From the NCBI RefSeq assembly GCF_002834385.1, contig NZ_PITQ01000007.1, positions 1 through 64,000 on the forward strand: a stretch of 64,000 nucleotides of DNA. Reading direction: 5' to 3'. The stretch's first letter is position 1, and the number at the start of each line of letters is the position of its first letter. The position numbers and the translations under genes were made by a program. The DNA is from Rahnella sp. AA. GTDB lineage: Bacteria > Pseudomonadota > Gammaproteobacteria > Enterobacterales > Enterobacteriaceae. The notes below the pieces were generated by a model. The model ran no database searches and was not told where the DNA came from. It worked only from the letters and a program-made list of their open reading frames with translations. Shown one piece after another: positions 19,695-30,586 of this stretch.

Positions 19695-20186
19695 GTGCGC
19701 TGGTTACCGTTATTATTGTTATTCCTGCTGGCTTATATTGAAATCACCTTATTTATCAAGGTGGCCGCAGTCGTTGGCGTCGCCACGACGTTGTTGCTGG
19801 TGGTATTCACCTCCTGCGTGGGCGTCTCTCTGGTGAAAAATCAGGGGATGAAAACCTTTATGCAGTTGCAGCAAAAACTGGCCATGGGTGAAAGCCCGGC
19901 GGCTGAGATGGTGAAAAGTGTTTCACTGGTCATCGCCGGTTTTCTGTTGCTGGTGCCGGGCTTCTTTACGGATTTCCTCGGTTTGCTACTGTTGCTGCCT
20001 CCCGTCCAGAAGAGACTGACGCTTAAGCTGATGCCCCATCTGAATATTGTCCGCTCCGGGGGCAACTGGGGGAGCAGTGCGCCGACAGGAAATACATTTG
20101 ACGGCGAGTTTCAGCGTACAGATGAAACTCAAGAACGTCTTATTTCGCCAAAAAAAGATGACGACACAGAGCATCGCGACCGCTAA
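19695..20186 (+). CDS. fxsA: FxsA membrane protein
   Basis: This 163-residue protein has an N-terminal membrane segment, a second hydrophobic stretch (about residues 25-45), a strong hydrophobic segment around 76-100 and a charged cytoplasmic tail. It belongs to the FxsA family, named because overproduction of the E. coli protein relieves phage T7 exclusion by the F plasmid; its normal role is unknown. The start is GTG with AAGGAG 6 nt upstream. An overlapping out-of-frame ATG at 19690 is not used. It is divergent from aspA and upstream of groES, as in E. coli except that yjeH is missing. Confidence 0.93.
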   Translation: MRWLPLLLLFLLAYIEITLFIKVAAVVGVATTLLLVVFTSCVGVSLVKNQGMKTFMQLQQKLAMGESPAAEMVKSVSLVIAGFLLLVPGFFTDFLGLLLLLPPVQKRLTLKLMPHLNIVRSGGNWGSSAPTGNTFDGEFQRTDETQERLISPKKDDDTEHRDR

Positions 20187-20287
20187 TCTCTGTGGCCTTG
20201 ATTGTTAATACATTGTTGGAAGCTGCTTTCAGGCGTTTTTTTTAGACTGAGAGATGAAAGAAAAAGCGAAAATTTTCTGTGCTTCCC

Positions 20288-20315
20288 CTTGAAGGGCTGC
20301 GTATCGCCCCCATTA
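20288..20315 (+). promoter_or_regulatory. Sigma-32 heat-shock promoter of groESL
   Basis: CTTGAA (20288-20293) and CCCCATTA (20308-20315) are separated by 14 nt. Both boxes match the RpoH consensus, 83 nt upstream of the groES start codon, in the position of the E. coli groE heat-shock promoter. Confidence 0.88.
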
Positions 20316-20316
20316 A

Positions 20317-20691
<375 letters not shown>

Positions 20692-20732
20692 TCGTCCCCC
20701 GATCCACTTTTTTCTGAACAGAACGAATTTAA

Positions 20733-22391
<1,659 letters not shown>

Positions 22392-22694
22392 TAATCATTC
22401 CCCTGCGCTTATCCGCAGGTACGCAAGAACTGCGGGCATTTCTGCTCTCTGATCTCACGTACTGAAAAAGCCCGGTCTGAAAAGATCGGGTTTTTTTATT
22501 TGACCATTTTTTATCAGGTTCAGTAAGATAACTCTCATTGTCTCCCGCGTTTAACGTGTAGACTCTTTTCTGCGTGTTTTTTCGGATTTTTACCGATAGC
22601 GCTGAACCTCAGGTATACGTGGCAACGGATGCCTAAGAGAGCCAGGCGTTTTCTGATAAGCTTTGTGTGATTACAAAAACAAATGGGGAAAGTG
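22392..22694. other. Intergenic region between groEL and yjeI
   Basis: These 303 nt contain the groEL terminator at 22471-22497 and presumably the yjeI promoter. I see no further gene. Confidence 0.6.
22471..22497 (+). terminator. Terminator of groESL
   Basis: CCCGGTC-TGAAAA-GATCGGG (one G-U pair) is followed by seven T. It is a standard intrinsic terminator 80 nt past the groEL stop. Confidence 0.88.
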
Positions 22695-23039
22695 ATGCGG
22701 ATTAAAATGTTACTGGGCCTGTCAGCTATCGCGCTGCTTGCCGGGTGCAGTACCACTCATCAACTGGATGTCGCGGGCCAGCAGGTGAAATTCACCGACG
22801 ATAAGCCTGGCGCAAACTGTCAGTTGCTTGGTGAAGTGACTGGTGCTCAAAGCAACTGGTTCTCCGGCACCGGCGGCGATGGCAGCTCCATGCGCGGTGC
22901 AGCCAATGACCTGCGTAACAAAGCGGCGGCGATGGGCGGCAACACTATTTATGGCGCCAACAGCCCGTCACAGAACTTCCTGTCCAGCTTCGCGCCGGTC
23001 GACAGCAAAATGATTGGTCAGGTTTATAAGTGCCCATAG
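22695..23039 (+). CDS. yjeI: DUF4156 lipoprotein YjeI
   Basis: This 114-residue lipoprotein has a lipobox LLAGC giving a lipidated cysteine about residue 18, followed by a small conserved domain (PGANCQLLGEVTG; SMRGAANDLRNKAAAMGGN; GQVYKCP) shared with E. coli YjeI. The function is unknown. I chose the ATG at 22695, which follows GGGGAAAG closely and starts directly at the signal sequence; an ATG at 22683 is possible. E. coli yjeJ, normally next, is absent here. Confidence 0.9.
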   Translation: MRIKMLLGLSAIALLAGCSTTHQLDVAGQQVKFTDDKPGANCQLLGEVTGAQSNWFSGTGGDGSSMRGAANDLRNKAAAMGGNTIYGANSPSQNFLSSFAPVDSKMIGQVYKCP

Positions 23040-23060
23040 TCGGTTGAACGATAAAAATAC

Positions 23061-23089
23061 AAAAGGGATGCTAACGGGCATCCCTTTTA
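23061..23089. terminator. Bidirectional terminator between yjeI and epmB
   Basis: AAAAGGGATGC-TAACGG-GCATCCCTTTT forms an 11-bp stem with A and T runs on both sides. It can end both the rightward yjeI and the leftward epmB transcripts. Confidence 0.88.
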
Positions 23090-23111
23090 TGTTTACGGGC
23101 AACTGATTTTT

Positions 23112-24140
23112 CTACACCTGCTTCAGACGTAAATCCAGAATCGTTTTACTTGGCTCGCCGCCAATCTCGCGGGTTAGCTTGGGCACCATATAACCAGATA
23201 CTTTGCTCATCAGCCCCTTCATAATGATGCGCGCTTCGTCATCGCTCACCATGAAATGTGCCGCACCTTGTACTTTGTCCAGCACATGGATGTAGTAAGG
23301 CAGAATGCCCGCATCAAACAGTGCGTTACTTAGTGCCGCCAGTACGTCAGCAGAATCATTGACGTCACGCAGCAAGACGCTTTGATTAAGCAGCGTGACA
23401 CCATGTCGTTTCAGCTTCGTCATGCTGGTGCGAAGGGCGTCATCAATCTCATTCGCATGATTGATGTGCGTCACCATCAGCACCTGAAGGCGTGATTTTT
23501 CAAGGCGCTGGCAGAGAGAATCAGTGATGCGTGCAGGGATCACCACCGGCAAACGTGTATGAATTCGCAGGCGTTTAATGTGTGGGATCCCTTCCAGTTC
23601 ACCAATCAGCCAGTCGAGTTCGTGATCCTTCGCCATCAGCGGATCACCGCCAGAGAAAATAATTTCATCGAGTTCGGGGCGTGTGCGGATATAATCCAGC
23701 GCCTGAACCCAGTTGGCCTTATTTCCCTGGTTGTCCTGATACGGGAAGTGGCGGCGGAAGCAGTAGCGGCAATTCACCGCACAGCCGCCTTTCACCAGTA
23801 GCAGGGCGCGATTGCTATACTTGTGCAACAGACCCGGGACAACGCTTCGTTGTTCATCAAGCGGGTCGGTGGTAAAGCCCGGCGCGGCGATGAATTCTTC
23901 GCGTGCGGTCAGTACCTGGAGCAACAAAGGATCCCGCGGATCGCCGTGCCGCATACGTGCTACAAAGGCACGGGGCACGCGAAGCGGGAACAAACGACGA
24001 GCCTCACGGCCACTTTGCAGTTCTGCATTGTCGTTGAGTGCCAGAAGAGTAAGCAGTTCATCCGGGTCAGTGATAACATCGCCGAGTTGATACAACCAAT
24101 CTTCTCTAAATGGCGTGTTTAGGGTTACAATGTTTGCCAT
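23112..24140 (-). CDS. epmB: EF-P beta-lysylation lysine 2,3-aminomutase EpmB
   Basis: This radical S-adenosylmethionine enzyme turns (S)-alpha-lysine into (R)-beta-lysine for attachment to elongation factor P. In the 342-residue protein the iron-sulfur motif C120-x3-C124-x2-C127 (GGCAVNCRYCF) is intact and the fold is that of lysine 2,3-aminomutases without the long C-terminal extension. It is divergent from its target gene efp with 38 nt between start codons, and the ligase gene epmA is 5.4 kb away in the same window. Confidence 0.96.
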   Translation of the reverse strand: MANIVTLNTPFREDWLYQLGDVITDPDELLTLLALNDNAELQSGREARRLFPLRVPRAFVARMRHGDPRDPLLLQVLTAREEFIAAPGFTTDPLDEQRSVVPGLLHKYSNRALLLVKGGCAVNCRYCFRRHFPYQDNQGNKANWVQALDYIRTRPELDEIIFSGGDPLMAKDHELDWLIGELEGIPHIKRLRIHTRLPVVIPARITDSLCQRLEKSRLQVLMVTHINHANEIDDALRTSMTKLKRHGVTLLNQSVLLRDVNDSADVLAALSNALFDAGILPYYIHVLDKVQGAAHFMVSDDEARIIMKGLMSKVSGYMVPKLTREIGGEPSKTILDLRLKQV

Positions 24141-24178
24141 TTTTTTGGCTAATACCAGTTTAAAATTAGAGGGCCATC

Positions 24179-24745
24179 ATGGCGACTTATTCTAGCAACG
24201 ATTTCCGTCCGGGTCTTAAAATCATGTTCGAGGGCGAGCCTTTCGCAATCGAAGACAGCGTGTTCGTAAAACCAGGCAAAGGCCAGGCTTTCGCACGTGT
24301 GAAAATGCGCCGTCTTCTGACTGGCTCCCGTGTAGAAAAAACCTTCAAATCTACTGACTCTTGCGAAGGCGCAGACGTTGTAGATACCAACATGACTTAC
24401 CTGTACAACGACGGTGAGTTCTACCATTTCATGCACCCTGAGACTTTCGAGCAGCACGGTGTTGAAGCGAAAACTGTTTCTGAAGCCTCTAAATGGCTGC
24501 AAGACAACGCTGAATGTATCGTGACTCTGTGGGACGGCCGTCCTATCGCTGTCCAGCCACCGAACTTCATCGAAGCAGAAGTTGTTGATACCGATCCAGG
24601 CCTGAAAGGTGATACCGCAGGTACCGGCGGCAAGCCAGCAACACTGAGCACCGGCGCAGTCGTTAAAGTGCCATTATTCGTGCAGATCGGCGAAATCGTC
24701 CGTTGTGACACCCGCTCTGGCGAATACGTTTCCCGCGTTAAATAA
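24179..24745 (+). CDS. efp: Elongation factor P
   Basis: EF-P is a 188-residue tRNA-shaped factor that relieves ribosome stalling at polyproline stretches. Three domains are present, and Lys34 in VKPGKGQAF is the residue that receives beta-lysine by EpmA after EpmB makes it. The length and domain ends match E. coli EF-P. It is divergent from epmB. Codon use is biased as in abundant proteins. Confidence 0.98.
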   Translation: MATYSSNDFRPGLKIMFEGEPFAIEDSVFVKPGKGQAFARVKMRRLLTGSRVEKTFKSTDSCEGADVVDTNMTYLYNDGEFYHFMHPETFEQHGVEAKTVSEASKWLQDNAECIVTLWDGRPIAVQPPNFIEAEVVDTDPGLKGDTAGTGGKPATLSTGAVVKVPLFVQIGEIVRCDTRSGEYVSRVK

Positions 24746-24833
24746 GTTACTTATTACGCTGGATGAAAGCTGCCACGGGCTAAGGCCTGTCGCAGCTTTC
24801 CGGCTCAACCTGTTGAATGGGATTGTGTTTTCC

Positions 24834-24962
24834 ATGTTGAAGAAGATGATGTTTATCGTGGTTTCAGTGATGTTGCTGGCTTCGTTATCCGGTTGCAACA
24901 CGGTTCACGGTTTCGGTGAAGACATCCAGCATCTGGGTGGCGCAATTTCACACGCGGGCTGA
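24834..24962 (+). CDS. ecnA: Entericidin A-type lipoprotein
   Basis: This 42-residue lipoprotein has a signal sequence with lipobox SLSGC (cysteine near residue 21) followed by [15 protein letters not shown], close to E. coli EcnA. EcnA was described as the antidote to the bacteriolytic EcnB. It lies between efp and ecnB, as in E. coli. The ribosome binding site is weak, and I chose this ATG because it begins the signal sequence. Confidence 0.85.
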   Translation: MLKKMMFIVVSVMLLASLSGCNTVHGFGEDIQHLGGAISHAG

Positions 24963-25081
24963 TCCCCTTCAGCCTTGTTTTACCAACTTTCCTAAAATCC
25001 TTCCTGTTTATCTGTTATTCCCGAAAGTTAACTACAATTAGTGTGTCGTACTTTACATTCTCTTATAGGAAGGAATTTTAT

Positions 25082-25216
25082 ATGTTGAAGAAAAGTATCC
25101 TCGCAATTTTGTCTGTTCTTATCCTGTCTTCCGCATTAACAGCCTGCAATACCACGCGTGGCGTGGGGGAGGACGTCTCTGCTGGTGGTGAAGCCATTCA
25201 GAAAAGTGCTCAGTAA
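25082..25216 (+). CDS. ecnB: Entericidin B-type lipoprotein
   Basis: This 44-residue lipoprotein starts [10 protein letters not shown], has the lipobox LTAC (cysteine 22) and continues [14 protein letters not shown], like E. coli EcnB, a toxic lipoprotein linked to stationary-phase lysis. AGGAAGGA lies just upstream of the ATG. It is preceded by its own 119-nt gap, so it probably has a separate promoter (RpoS-dependent in E. coli), and a terminator follows. Confidence 0.9.
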   Translation: MLKKSILAILSVLILSSALTACNTTRGVGEDVSAGGEAIQKSAQ

Positions 25217-25245
25217 CGTGCGTGTGACTTGAAGTAAGCAGAAGT

Positions 25246-25280
25246 CTGCCTGCACATTGATGCAGGCAGTGTTGCTTTTG
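25246..25280 (+). terminator. Terminator of ecnB
   Basis: CTGCCTGCA-CATTGA-TGCAGGCAG is a perfect 9-bp stem followed by TGTTGCTTTT, 30 nt past the ecnB stop. Confidence 0.82.
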
Positions 25281-25294
25281 GCAGGGCAGAAAAC

Positions 25295-25819
25295 TTAAGG
25301 CTGTTTAACCCACACCAGCTTGCTGGTATCAAAGCCGTAGCCTTGCGCGGTTTTCAGCAGTTGCTGTTTTACGCTGTCATCCAGCGTCGGGGTTCGTGAG
25401 AGGATCCACAGGTAGCTTTTATCCGGCCCGCAAACCAGCGCATAGCGGTAATCTTTATCCAGCTCGATGACGTTATAGCCGCCATAGAACGGGCCAAAGA
25501 ACGAAACTTTAAGCGCCGCACGTGACGTTGAACCGGTGAAATACCCCTTGCCTTCACTTTCCTGCCATTTGTTTTTCTCAGGATTAAAGCCACGGTTAAT
25601 AACTTTCACACCGCCATCATCACGCAGGCTGTAATTGGCCGTCACGCGTTCAAGCCCGCTTTCAAAGCTGTGATCCAGCCTTGCCACTTCATACCAGGTT
25701 CCCAGATAGCGGTTAAGCTCGAAATTACTGACGACTTTGACGTCTTTGGGTGGTGTCACGCTGCAAGCGACCGATAAAAGAGCCGTGACAATCACACCGA
25801 GTTTTGACCAGATACGCAT
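25295..25819 (-). CDS. blc: Outer-membrane lipocalin Blc
   Basis: This 174-residue lipoprotein has a lipobox ending at Cys19 and the lipocalin GxW motif in YLGTWYEVARLDHSFE (about residue 40). Bacterial lipocalins bind lysophospholipids and act in envelope maintenance. The length is close to E. coli Blc (177). In E. coli sugE lies on one side and ampC on the other; both are missing here, so blc directly adjoins the frd operon end. Confidence 0.95.
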   Translation of the reverse strand: MRIWSKLGVIVTALLSVACSVTPPKDVKVVSNFELNRYLGTWYEVARLDHSFESGLERVTANYSLRDDGGVKVINRGFNPEKNKWQESEGKGYFTGSTSRAALKVSFFGPFYGGYNVIELDKDYRYALVCGPDKSYLWILSRTPTLDDSVKQQLLKTAQGYGFDTSKLVWVKQP

Positions 25820-25889
25820 ATATGTTCCTTCCTTAGGTAATCACCTAAGTGTAGGTAACAATTGAGGAAAAGAGAAAAGGTGGAAGCAG

Positions 25890-25922
25890 GAAAAAATCAG
25901 CGGCCACGAAAATGACCGCTGA
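25890..25922 (-). terminator. Terminator of frdABCD
   Basis: On the minus strand CAGCGGTCA-TTTTCG-TGGCCGCTG (one G-U pair) is followed by ATTTTTT, just past the frdD stop. In E. coli the corresponding terminator is the ampC attenuator; with ampC absent it only ends frd. Confidence 0.85.
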
Positions 25923-25941
25923 AGAAGGGGATCTTGTCAGA

Positions 25942-26301
25942 TCATAGGCGGATCAACACGATAAGCGTGACAATGCTTAAGATCATCGCCAGACCGTAGA
26001 ACACCCATTTACCGGCAGGAACGTGGATTTTCAGGTCGTGCATGGCGTGGTGGATCCTGTGCAGACCGCACCACAACGGCAGCACGATCATCAGCAACAG
26101 AAACAGGCGACCAATCCAGCTTTGTGCGAATGCCAGCACGCGCGGATAGCTCAGCGCGTCACCCGGGAAAAAGCCCAGTGGCAACAGGAAACACACCAGT
26201 AAAATCATCACTGGTGCAAAAATCGCACTCCACATACCGCCCGCGCCAAACAGCCCCCAGAACACCGGCTCATCTGAACGTTTAGGAAGAGTATTTTTCA
26301 T
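25942..26301 (-). CDS. frdD: Fumarate reductase membrane anchor FrdD
   Basis: This 119-residue integral membrane subunit has three membrane segments and, with FrdC, anchors FrdAB and binds menaquinol. The length equals that of E. coli FrdD. It is the last gene of frdABCD, 9 nt after frdC. Confidence 0.96.
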   Translation of the reverse strand: MKNTLPKRSDEPVFWGLFGAGGMWSAIFAPVMILLVCFLLPLGFFPGDALSYPRVLAFAQSWIGRLFLLLMIVLPLWCGLHRIHHAMHDLKIHVPAGKWVFYGLAMILSIVTLIVLIRL

Positions 26302-26310
26302 GTCGCCTCC

Positions 26311-26727
26311 TCAAAGAAACAGCGCGATGGCGAGGATCACCAGCGTCACAACGGCAGTTACGCACCAGAAACCGGTAATCACCGGCTCCGGCCCCATCTT
26401 CTTGCCTTTCACAATGACGATGGAGGCTTTCGGTGCCAGTTCAAACCAGGTTTTGGTGTGAAGCAGCGCAGCCAGTAAAGCAATCAGGTTGATGAGCATG
26501 ACCACCGGGTTTTGCAGGAAATGTACAAATCCTGCCCAGCTTTCCGGCCCGTTGCGTAAGGCGAAAATACCGGCCAGCAGCAAGACACTGAACCAGACTG
26601 CCGGAACGGACGTGCCTTCACGCAGCATATAGAAACGATAGAAAGGTGAACGTTGCCACCAGCTGGCGGGCATTTCGCGCACGTAAGGTTTACGTTTGCT
26701 GCCCGGGGTCTGAGTTCGAGTCGTCAT
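26311..26727 (-). CDS. frdC: Fumarate reductase membrane anchor FrdC
   Basis: This 138-residue membrane subunit has three membrane segments and the conserved stretches [12 protein letters not shown] and [14 protein letters not shown] chose the ATG at 26727, with GAGGGAGG just upstream; an in-frame start five codons earlier at 26742 would overlap frdB. It carries about seven more N-terminal residues than E. coli FrdC. With FrdD it forms the quinol site. Confidence 0.94.
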   Translation of the reverse strand: MTTRTQTPGSKRKPYVREMPASWWQRSPFYRFYMLREGTSVPAVWFSVLLLAGIFALRNGPESWAGFVHFLQNPVVMLINLIALLAALLHTKTWFELAPKASIVIVKGKKMGPEPVITGFWCVTAVVTLVILAIALFL

Positions 26728-26738
26728 ATTTTCCTCCC

Positions 26739-27473
26739 TCATTGCGGTCTCAGCCTCGCTATCATGAAGTCTTTCGAACTTTCGACCTTACCTTGTTGAA
26801 TAGCGGCGGCCGGGTCGACGTGTTTCGGACAGACTTCAGAACAGTAGCCGACAAACGTACAGCTCCAGACGCCGTTCTGGCCGTTAAGCTGCGGCATACG
26901 CTGAGCTTTACCGTGATCCCGATTGTCCAGGTTGTAGCGATGCGCCAGCGTAATCGCAGCCGGGCCGATGAATTCCGGGTTCAGACCGAATTGCGGGCAG
27001 GCTGCGTAACATAAACCGCAGTTGATACAGCCGGAGAACTGATGATATTTCTCCATTTGAGCAGGCGTTTGCTTGCCCGGACCTTCGGCAACGGTTCGGG
27101 TGTTGCCAATAATGTACGGCTTAATGGATTCGAGGCTTTCGATAAAGTGAGTCATATCGACCACTAAATCGCGTTCGACCGGGAAGTTAGCCAGCGCTTC
27201 CACCTGCATCCCCTGCGGATATTCACGCAGGAACGTTTTGCAGGCCAGTTTTGGCACACGGTTAACCATCATCCCGCAGGAACCGCAAATGGCCATGCGG
27301 CACGACCAGCGGTAGGAAAGATCGGCGGCGAGATAGTCTTTGATATAGCCCAGCGCGTCGAGCAGCGACGTTGTTTCGTCGAAAGGCACGTCATACACCA
27401 CCGGATGCGGCGCGTTGTCCGTTTCCGGGTTATAGCGCATGATTTCAACCTTCAGGCTTCGCATTTTAGCCAC
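26739..27473 (-). CDS. frdB: Fumarate reductase iron-sulfur subunit FrdB
   Basis: This 244-residue electron-transfer subunit carries [2Fe-2S], [4Fe-4S] and [3Fe-4S] clusters. The first binds to CRMAICGSC with a later cysteine, the others to [12 protein letters not shown] and [16 protein letters not shown]. It passes electrons from menaquinol to FrdA. The length is that of E. coli FrdB. Its start overlaps the end of frdA by 8 nt, so translation is coupled. Confidence 0.97.
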   Translation of the reverse strand: MAKMRSLKVEIMRYNPETDNAPHPVVYDVPFDETTSLLDALGYIKDYLAADLSYRWSCRMAICGSCGMMVNRVPKLACKTFLREYPQGMQVEALANFPVERDLVVDMTHFIESLESIKPYIIGNTRTVAEGPGKQTPAQMEKYHQFSGCINCGLCYAACPQFGLNPEFIGPAAITLAHRYNLDNRDHGKAQRMPQLNGQNGVWSCTFVGYCSEVCPKHVDPAAAIQQGKVESSKDFMIARLRPQ

Positions 27474-29265
27474 GTGATTGCTCCTTATCTTTTTTATCGT
27501 GATTCTCAGCTTCCCCGCCGTACATACGTTTTGCCGGTGGCAATGTGGTGATTTTCACATCGCCGTATTCAAGACGTGGCGCGGAATCTGGCTGATAAAA
27601 GGCCAGCGTATGCTTAAGGAAATTGACGTCATCGCGTTCGGTACAGCCTTCATCCAGACGCTGATGCGCACCGCGAGATTCCCGGCGATGCAGGGCAGAG
27701 TGAGCCATGCATTCGGCCACTTCCAGCCCGTGTCCCAGCTCGATGGTGTACAGCAAATCGGTGTTGAAAACGCTGGAGGTATCTTTGATTTTGACGCGTT
27801 TGAAACGCTCTTTCAGCTCTGTCAGCTTGTCGATGGTTTTTTGCATCAGCTCGGTGGTGCGGTAAATCCCGCAGCCTTCTTCCATCGCCAGCCCCATTTC
27901 GTCGCGGATGGCTGCCCAGCTTTCATCGCCTTCCTGCTGCATCAGCGCATCAACGCGATTTTCGATATCACGAACCTGCGCATCGAGGGCATCGGTATTG
28001 CCGTAGTCTTTGGATTCGGCGGCGCGTTCTGCCGCTTTTTCACCAGCCATGCGGCCAAATACCACCAGTTCTGCGAGTGAATTAGAGCCTAAGCGGTTTG
28101 CGCCGTGCAGGCCAACCGATGAGCATTCACCGACGGCAAACAGGCCTTTGATACGGGTTTCACACTGAGCATCCGTTTCGATGCCGCCCATGGTGTAGTG
28201 CGCGGTAGGGCGTACAGGGATTGGATCGGTGATCGGATCGACGCCGACGTAAGCTTTCGCCAGTTCACAGATAAACGGCAAACGCTCGCGAAGCTTTTTC
28301 TCGCCGAGATGACGTAAATCCAGATACACCACATCGCCACGCGGAGTGGAAATGGTGCGTCCGGCGCGCCATTCGTGCCAGAACGCCTGCGACACTTTGT
28401 CGCGCGGGCCAAGTTCCATGTATTTGTTTTTCGGTTCGCCGAGCGGAGTTTCCGGCCCCATGCCGTAATCCTGCAAATAACGGTAACCGTCTTTATTCAC
28501 CAGAATACCGCCTTCACCACGGCAGCCTTCTGTCATCAGAATGCCGGAGCCGGGCAGGCCGGTCGGGTGATATTGCACAAATTCCATATCACGCAGCGGA
28601 ATGCCGTGGCGGAACGCCATGCCCATGCCGTCGCCGGTGACAATCCCGCCGTTGGTGTTGTAGCGGTAAACGCGGCCTGCGCCGCCGGTCGCCATCACCA
28701 CGGCGTTAGCACGTATTTGTACGCGGGTGCCTTCCATCATATTGATGGCGACCACGCCGCGAACCTGGCCGTCATCGACCAGAATATCAAGAACGAAATG
28801 CTCGTCGAATCGTTTAATTTGCGGGTATTTCAGCGAGGTCTGGAACAGGGTATGCAGCATGTGGAAGCCGGTTTTATCCGCGGCAAACCAGGTGCGCTCG
28901 ATCTTCATCCCGCCAAAACGACGGACGTTGACTGAACCATCATCTTTGCGGCTCCACGGGCAGCCCCACAGTTCAAGCTGCGCCATTTCAGTCGGGCATT
29001 GATGAACGAAATGGTCCACTACGTCCTGCTCACACAGCCAGTCGCCTCCGGAAACGGTATCCTGGAAGTGAAAATCAAAGCTGTCGTGATCTTGCGTCAC
29101 TGCGGCAGAACCGCCTTCAGCGGCCACCGTGTGGCTGCGCATAGGGTACACTTTCGAAATCAACGCGATATTCAGGTTGGGATTGGCTTCCGCTGCGGCT
29201 ATTGCTGCGCGTAAACCCGCCCCACCTGCACCTATAATTGCAATGTCGGCGTTAAAGGTTTGCAC
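27466..29265 (-). CDS. frdA: Fumarate reductase flavoprotein subunit FrdA
   Basis: This 599-residue catalytic subunit reduces fumarate to succinate in anaerobic respiration. The dinucleotide motif [10 protein letters not shown] is near residue 12, the histidine that binds FAD covalently is residue 45 in [10 protein letters not shown], and the active-site HPTG and catalytic-arginine region are intact. It is the first gene of frdABCD. The 283-nt upstream gap holds the promoter. I saw no full FNR palindrome there, only a TTGAT half site at 29432, so the FNR control known in E. coli cannot be confirmed. Confidence 0.97.
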   Translation of the reverse strand: MQTFNADIAIIGAGGAGLRAAIAAAEANPNLNIALISKVYPMRSHTVAAEGGSAAVTQDHDSFDFHFQDTVSGGDWLCEQDVVDHFVHQCPTEMAQLELWGCPWSRKDDGSVNVRRFGGMKIERTWFAADKTGFHMLHTLFQTSLKYPQIKRFDEHFVLDILVDDGQVRGVVAINMMEGTRVQIRANAVVMATGGAGRVYRYNTNGGIVTGDGMGMAFRHGIPLRDMEFVQYHPTGLPGSGILMTEGCRGEGGILVNKDGYRYLQDYGMGPETPLGEPKNKYMELGPRDKVSQAFWHEWRAGRTISTPRGDVVYLDLRHLGEKKLRERLPFICELAKAYVGVDPITDPIPVRPTAHYTMGGIETDAQCETRIKGLFAVGECSSVGLHGANRLGSNSLAELVVFGRMAGEKAAERAAESKDYGNTDALDAQVRDIENRVDALMQQEGDESWAAIRDEMGLAMEEGCGIYRTTELMQKTIDKLTELKERFKRVKIKDTSSVFNTDLLYTIELGHGLEVAECMAHSALHRRESRGAHQRLDEGCTERDDVNFLKHTLAFYQPDSAPRLEYGDVKITTLPPAKRMYGGEAENHDKKDKEQSRG

Positions 29266-29548
29266 TGCATTCCTCCACTATCATCAATGAGATCGGGTTT
29301 GAAACACCCGCGAAAAAGGTTTTTGAATCTGAGGCTTACCCACCGCTGGTAACATACAGGCGCTGTTCCAGAGGCTAATATTCTTATTATTTGTAAGGGA
29401 ATTATTATACCTAATGAGGAGTAGTGGTAATTTGATGTGAATGCAGGTTTAGGCTTTCTCTGTATTTTGCTTCGCAAAATGAGATATTTGTTTGCCCTGA
29501 GGGTTGCAGGTAGACTGCATGACTTTTCTGAATTCGGAGTAAATCACC

Positions 29549-30526
29549 ATGAGCGAAACGGCAAGCTGGCAACCCAGTGCTCCTGTCGCCAATTTGTTGA
29601 AGCGTGCGGCTATTCTCGCTGAGATTCGACGTTTCTTTGCCGATCGCGGCGTTCTGGAAGTAGAAACGCCGGCCATGAGCCAGGCCACGGTGACCGACAT
29701 CCATCTGGTGCCTTTTGACACACGTTTTGTCGGGCCGGGTGCGGCTGACGGCATGACGTTGTATCTGATGACCAGCCCGGAATATCACATGAAACGCCTG
29801 CTGGCAGCAGGCAGCGGGCCGATTTACCAAATGGGGCGCAGCTTCCGTAATGAAGAAGCCGGTATTCATCACAATCCTGAATTCACCATGCTGGAATGGT
29901 ATCGTCCGCGTTATGACATGTACCGTCTGATGAATGAAGTGGACGATTTGCTGCAACAGGTGCTCGATTGCGATACGGCAGAAACCCTGTCCTATCAGCA
30001 GGCGTTTACGCGCCATCTGGGCGTGGATCCGTTGTCTGCGGATAAAACCGAACTGCGTGAAGCTGCCGCGAAGCTGGATTTATCGAACATTGCAGATACC
30101 GAAGAAGACCGCGACACCTTATTGCAGTTGTTGTTTACGATGGGTGTTGAACCGCATATTGGCCGCGACAAGCCGACTTTCGTGTATCACTTCCCGGCGA
30201 CGCAGGCGTCTCTGGCGGAGATCAGCACCGAAGATCACCGCGTCGCTGAGCGTTTTGAGGTGTATTACAAAGGCATTGAACTGGCGAACGGTTTCCGCGA
30301 ACTGACCGATGGCCGTGAACAGCGCCAGCGTTTCGAGCAGGATAACCGTAAACGTGCAGCGCGCGGTTTGCCTCAGCATCCCATCGATAACAATCTGCTG
30401 GACGCCCTGGAACACGGCATGCCGGAGTGCTCCGGTGTAGCGCTGGGCGTTGATCGTCTGATTATGATTGCGCTGGGTGCAAGCAGCCTGAGTGAAGTAC
30501 TGGCCTTCCCGGTCACACGCGCCTGA
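29549..30526 (+). CDS. epmA: EF-P lysine ligase EpmA (PoxA/GenX)
   Basis: This 325-residue homologue of the class II lysyl-tRNA synthetase catalytic core lacks the anticodon-binding domain. It attaches (R)-beta-lysine to Lys34 of EF-P. Class II motif 2 (RSFRNEEAG to EFTMLEWY) lies around residues 97-118 and motif 3 (GVALGVDRL) near 296. The length equals that of E. coli EpmA. It is divergent from frdA, and epmB and efp are nearby. Confidence 0.96.
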   Translation: MSETASWQPSAPVANLLKRAAILAEIRRFFADRGVLEVETPAMSQATVTDIHLVPFDTRFVGPGAADGMTLYLMTSPEYHMKRLLAAGSGPIYQMGRSFRNEEAGIHHNPEFTMLEWYRPRYDMYRLMNEVDDLLQQVLDCDTAETLSYQQAFTRHLGVDPLSADKTELREAAAKLDLSNIADTEEDRDTLLQLLFTMGVEPHIGRDKPTFVYHFPATQASLAEISTEDHRVAERFEVYYKGIELANGFRELTDGREQRQRFEQDNRKRAARGLPQHPIDNNLLDALEHGMPECSGVALGVDRLIMIALGASSLSEVLAFPVTRA

Positions 30527-30540
30527 ACCGGTTTTCCCCA

Positions 30541-30578
30541 ATCCTGGCCCTCAGGCCAGGATTTTCTTTCTTTTTTTA
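30541..30578 (+). terminator. Terminator of epmA
   Basis: CCTGGCC-CT-CAGGCCAGG pairs into a stem followed by ATTTTCTTTCTTTTTTT. It lies between the convergent epmA and mscM genes. Confidence 0.82.
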
Positions 30579-30586
30579 AACCGTTA

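Noticed and set aside
29266..29548. FNR site upstream of frdA
   Set aside because: Only a half site TTGAT at 29432 was found. The second half does not match, so I did not list it as a feature.
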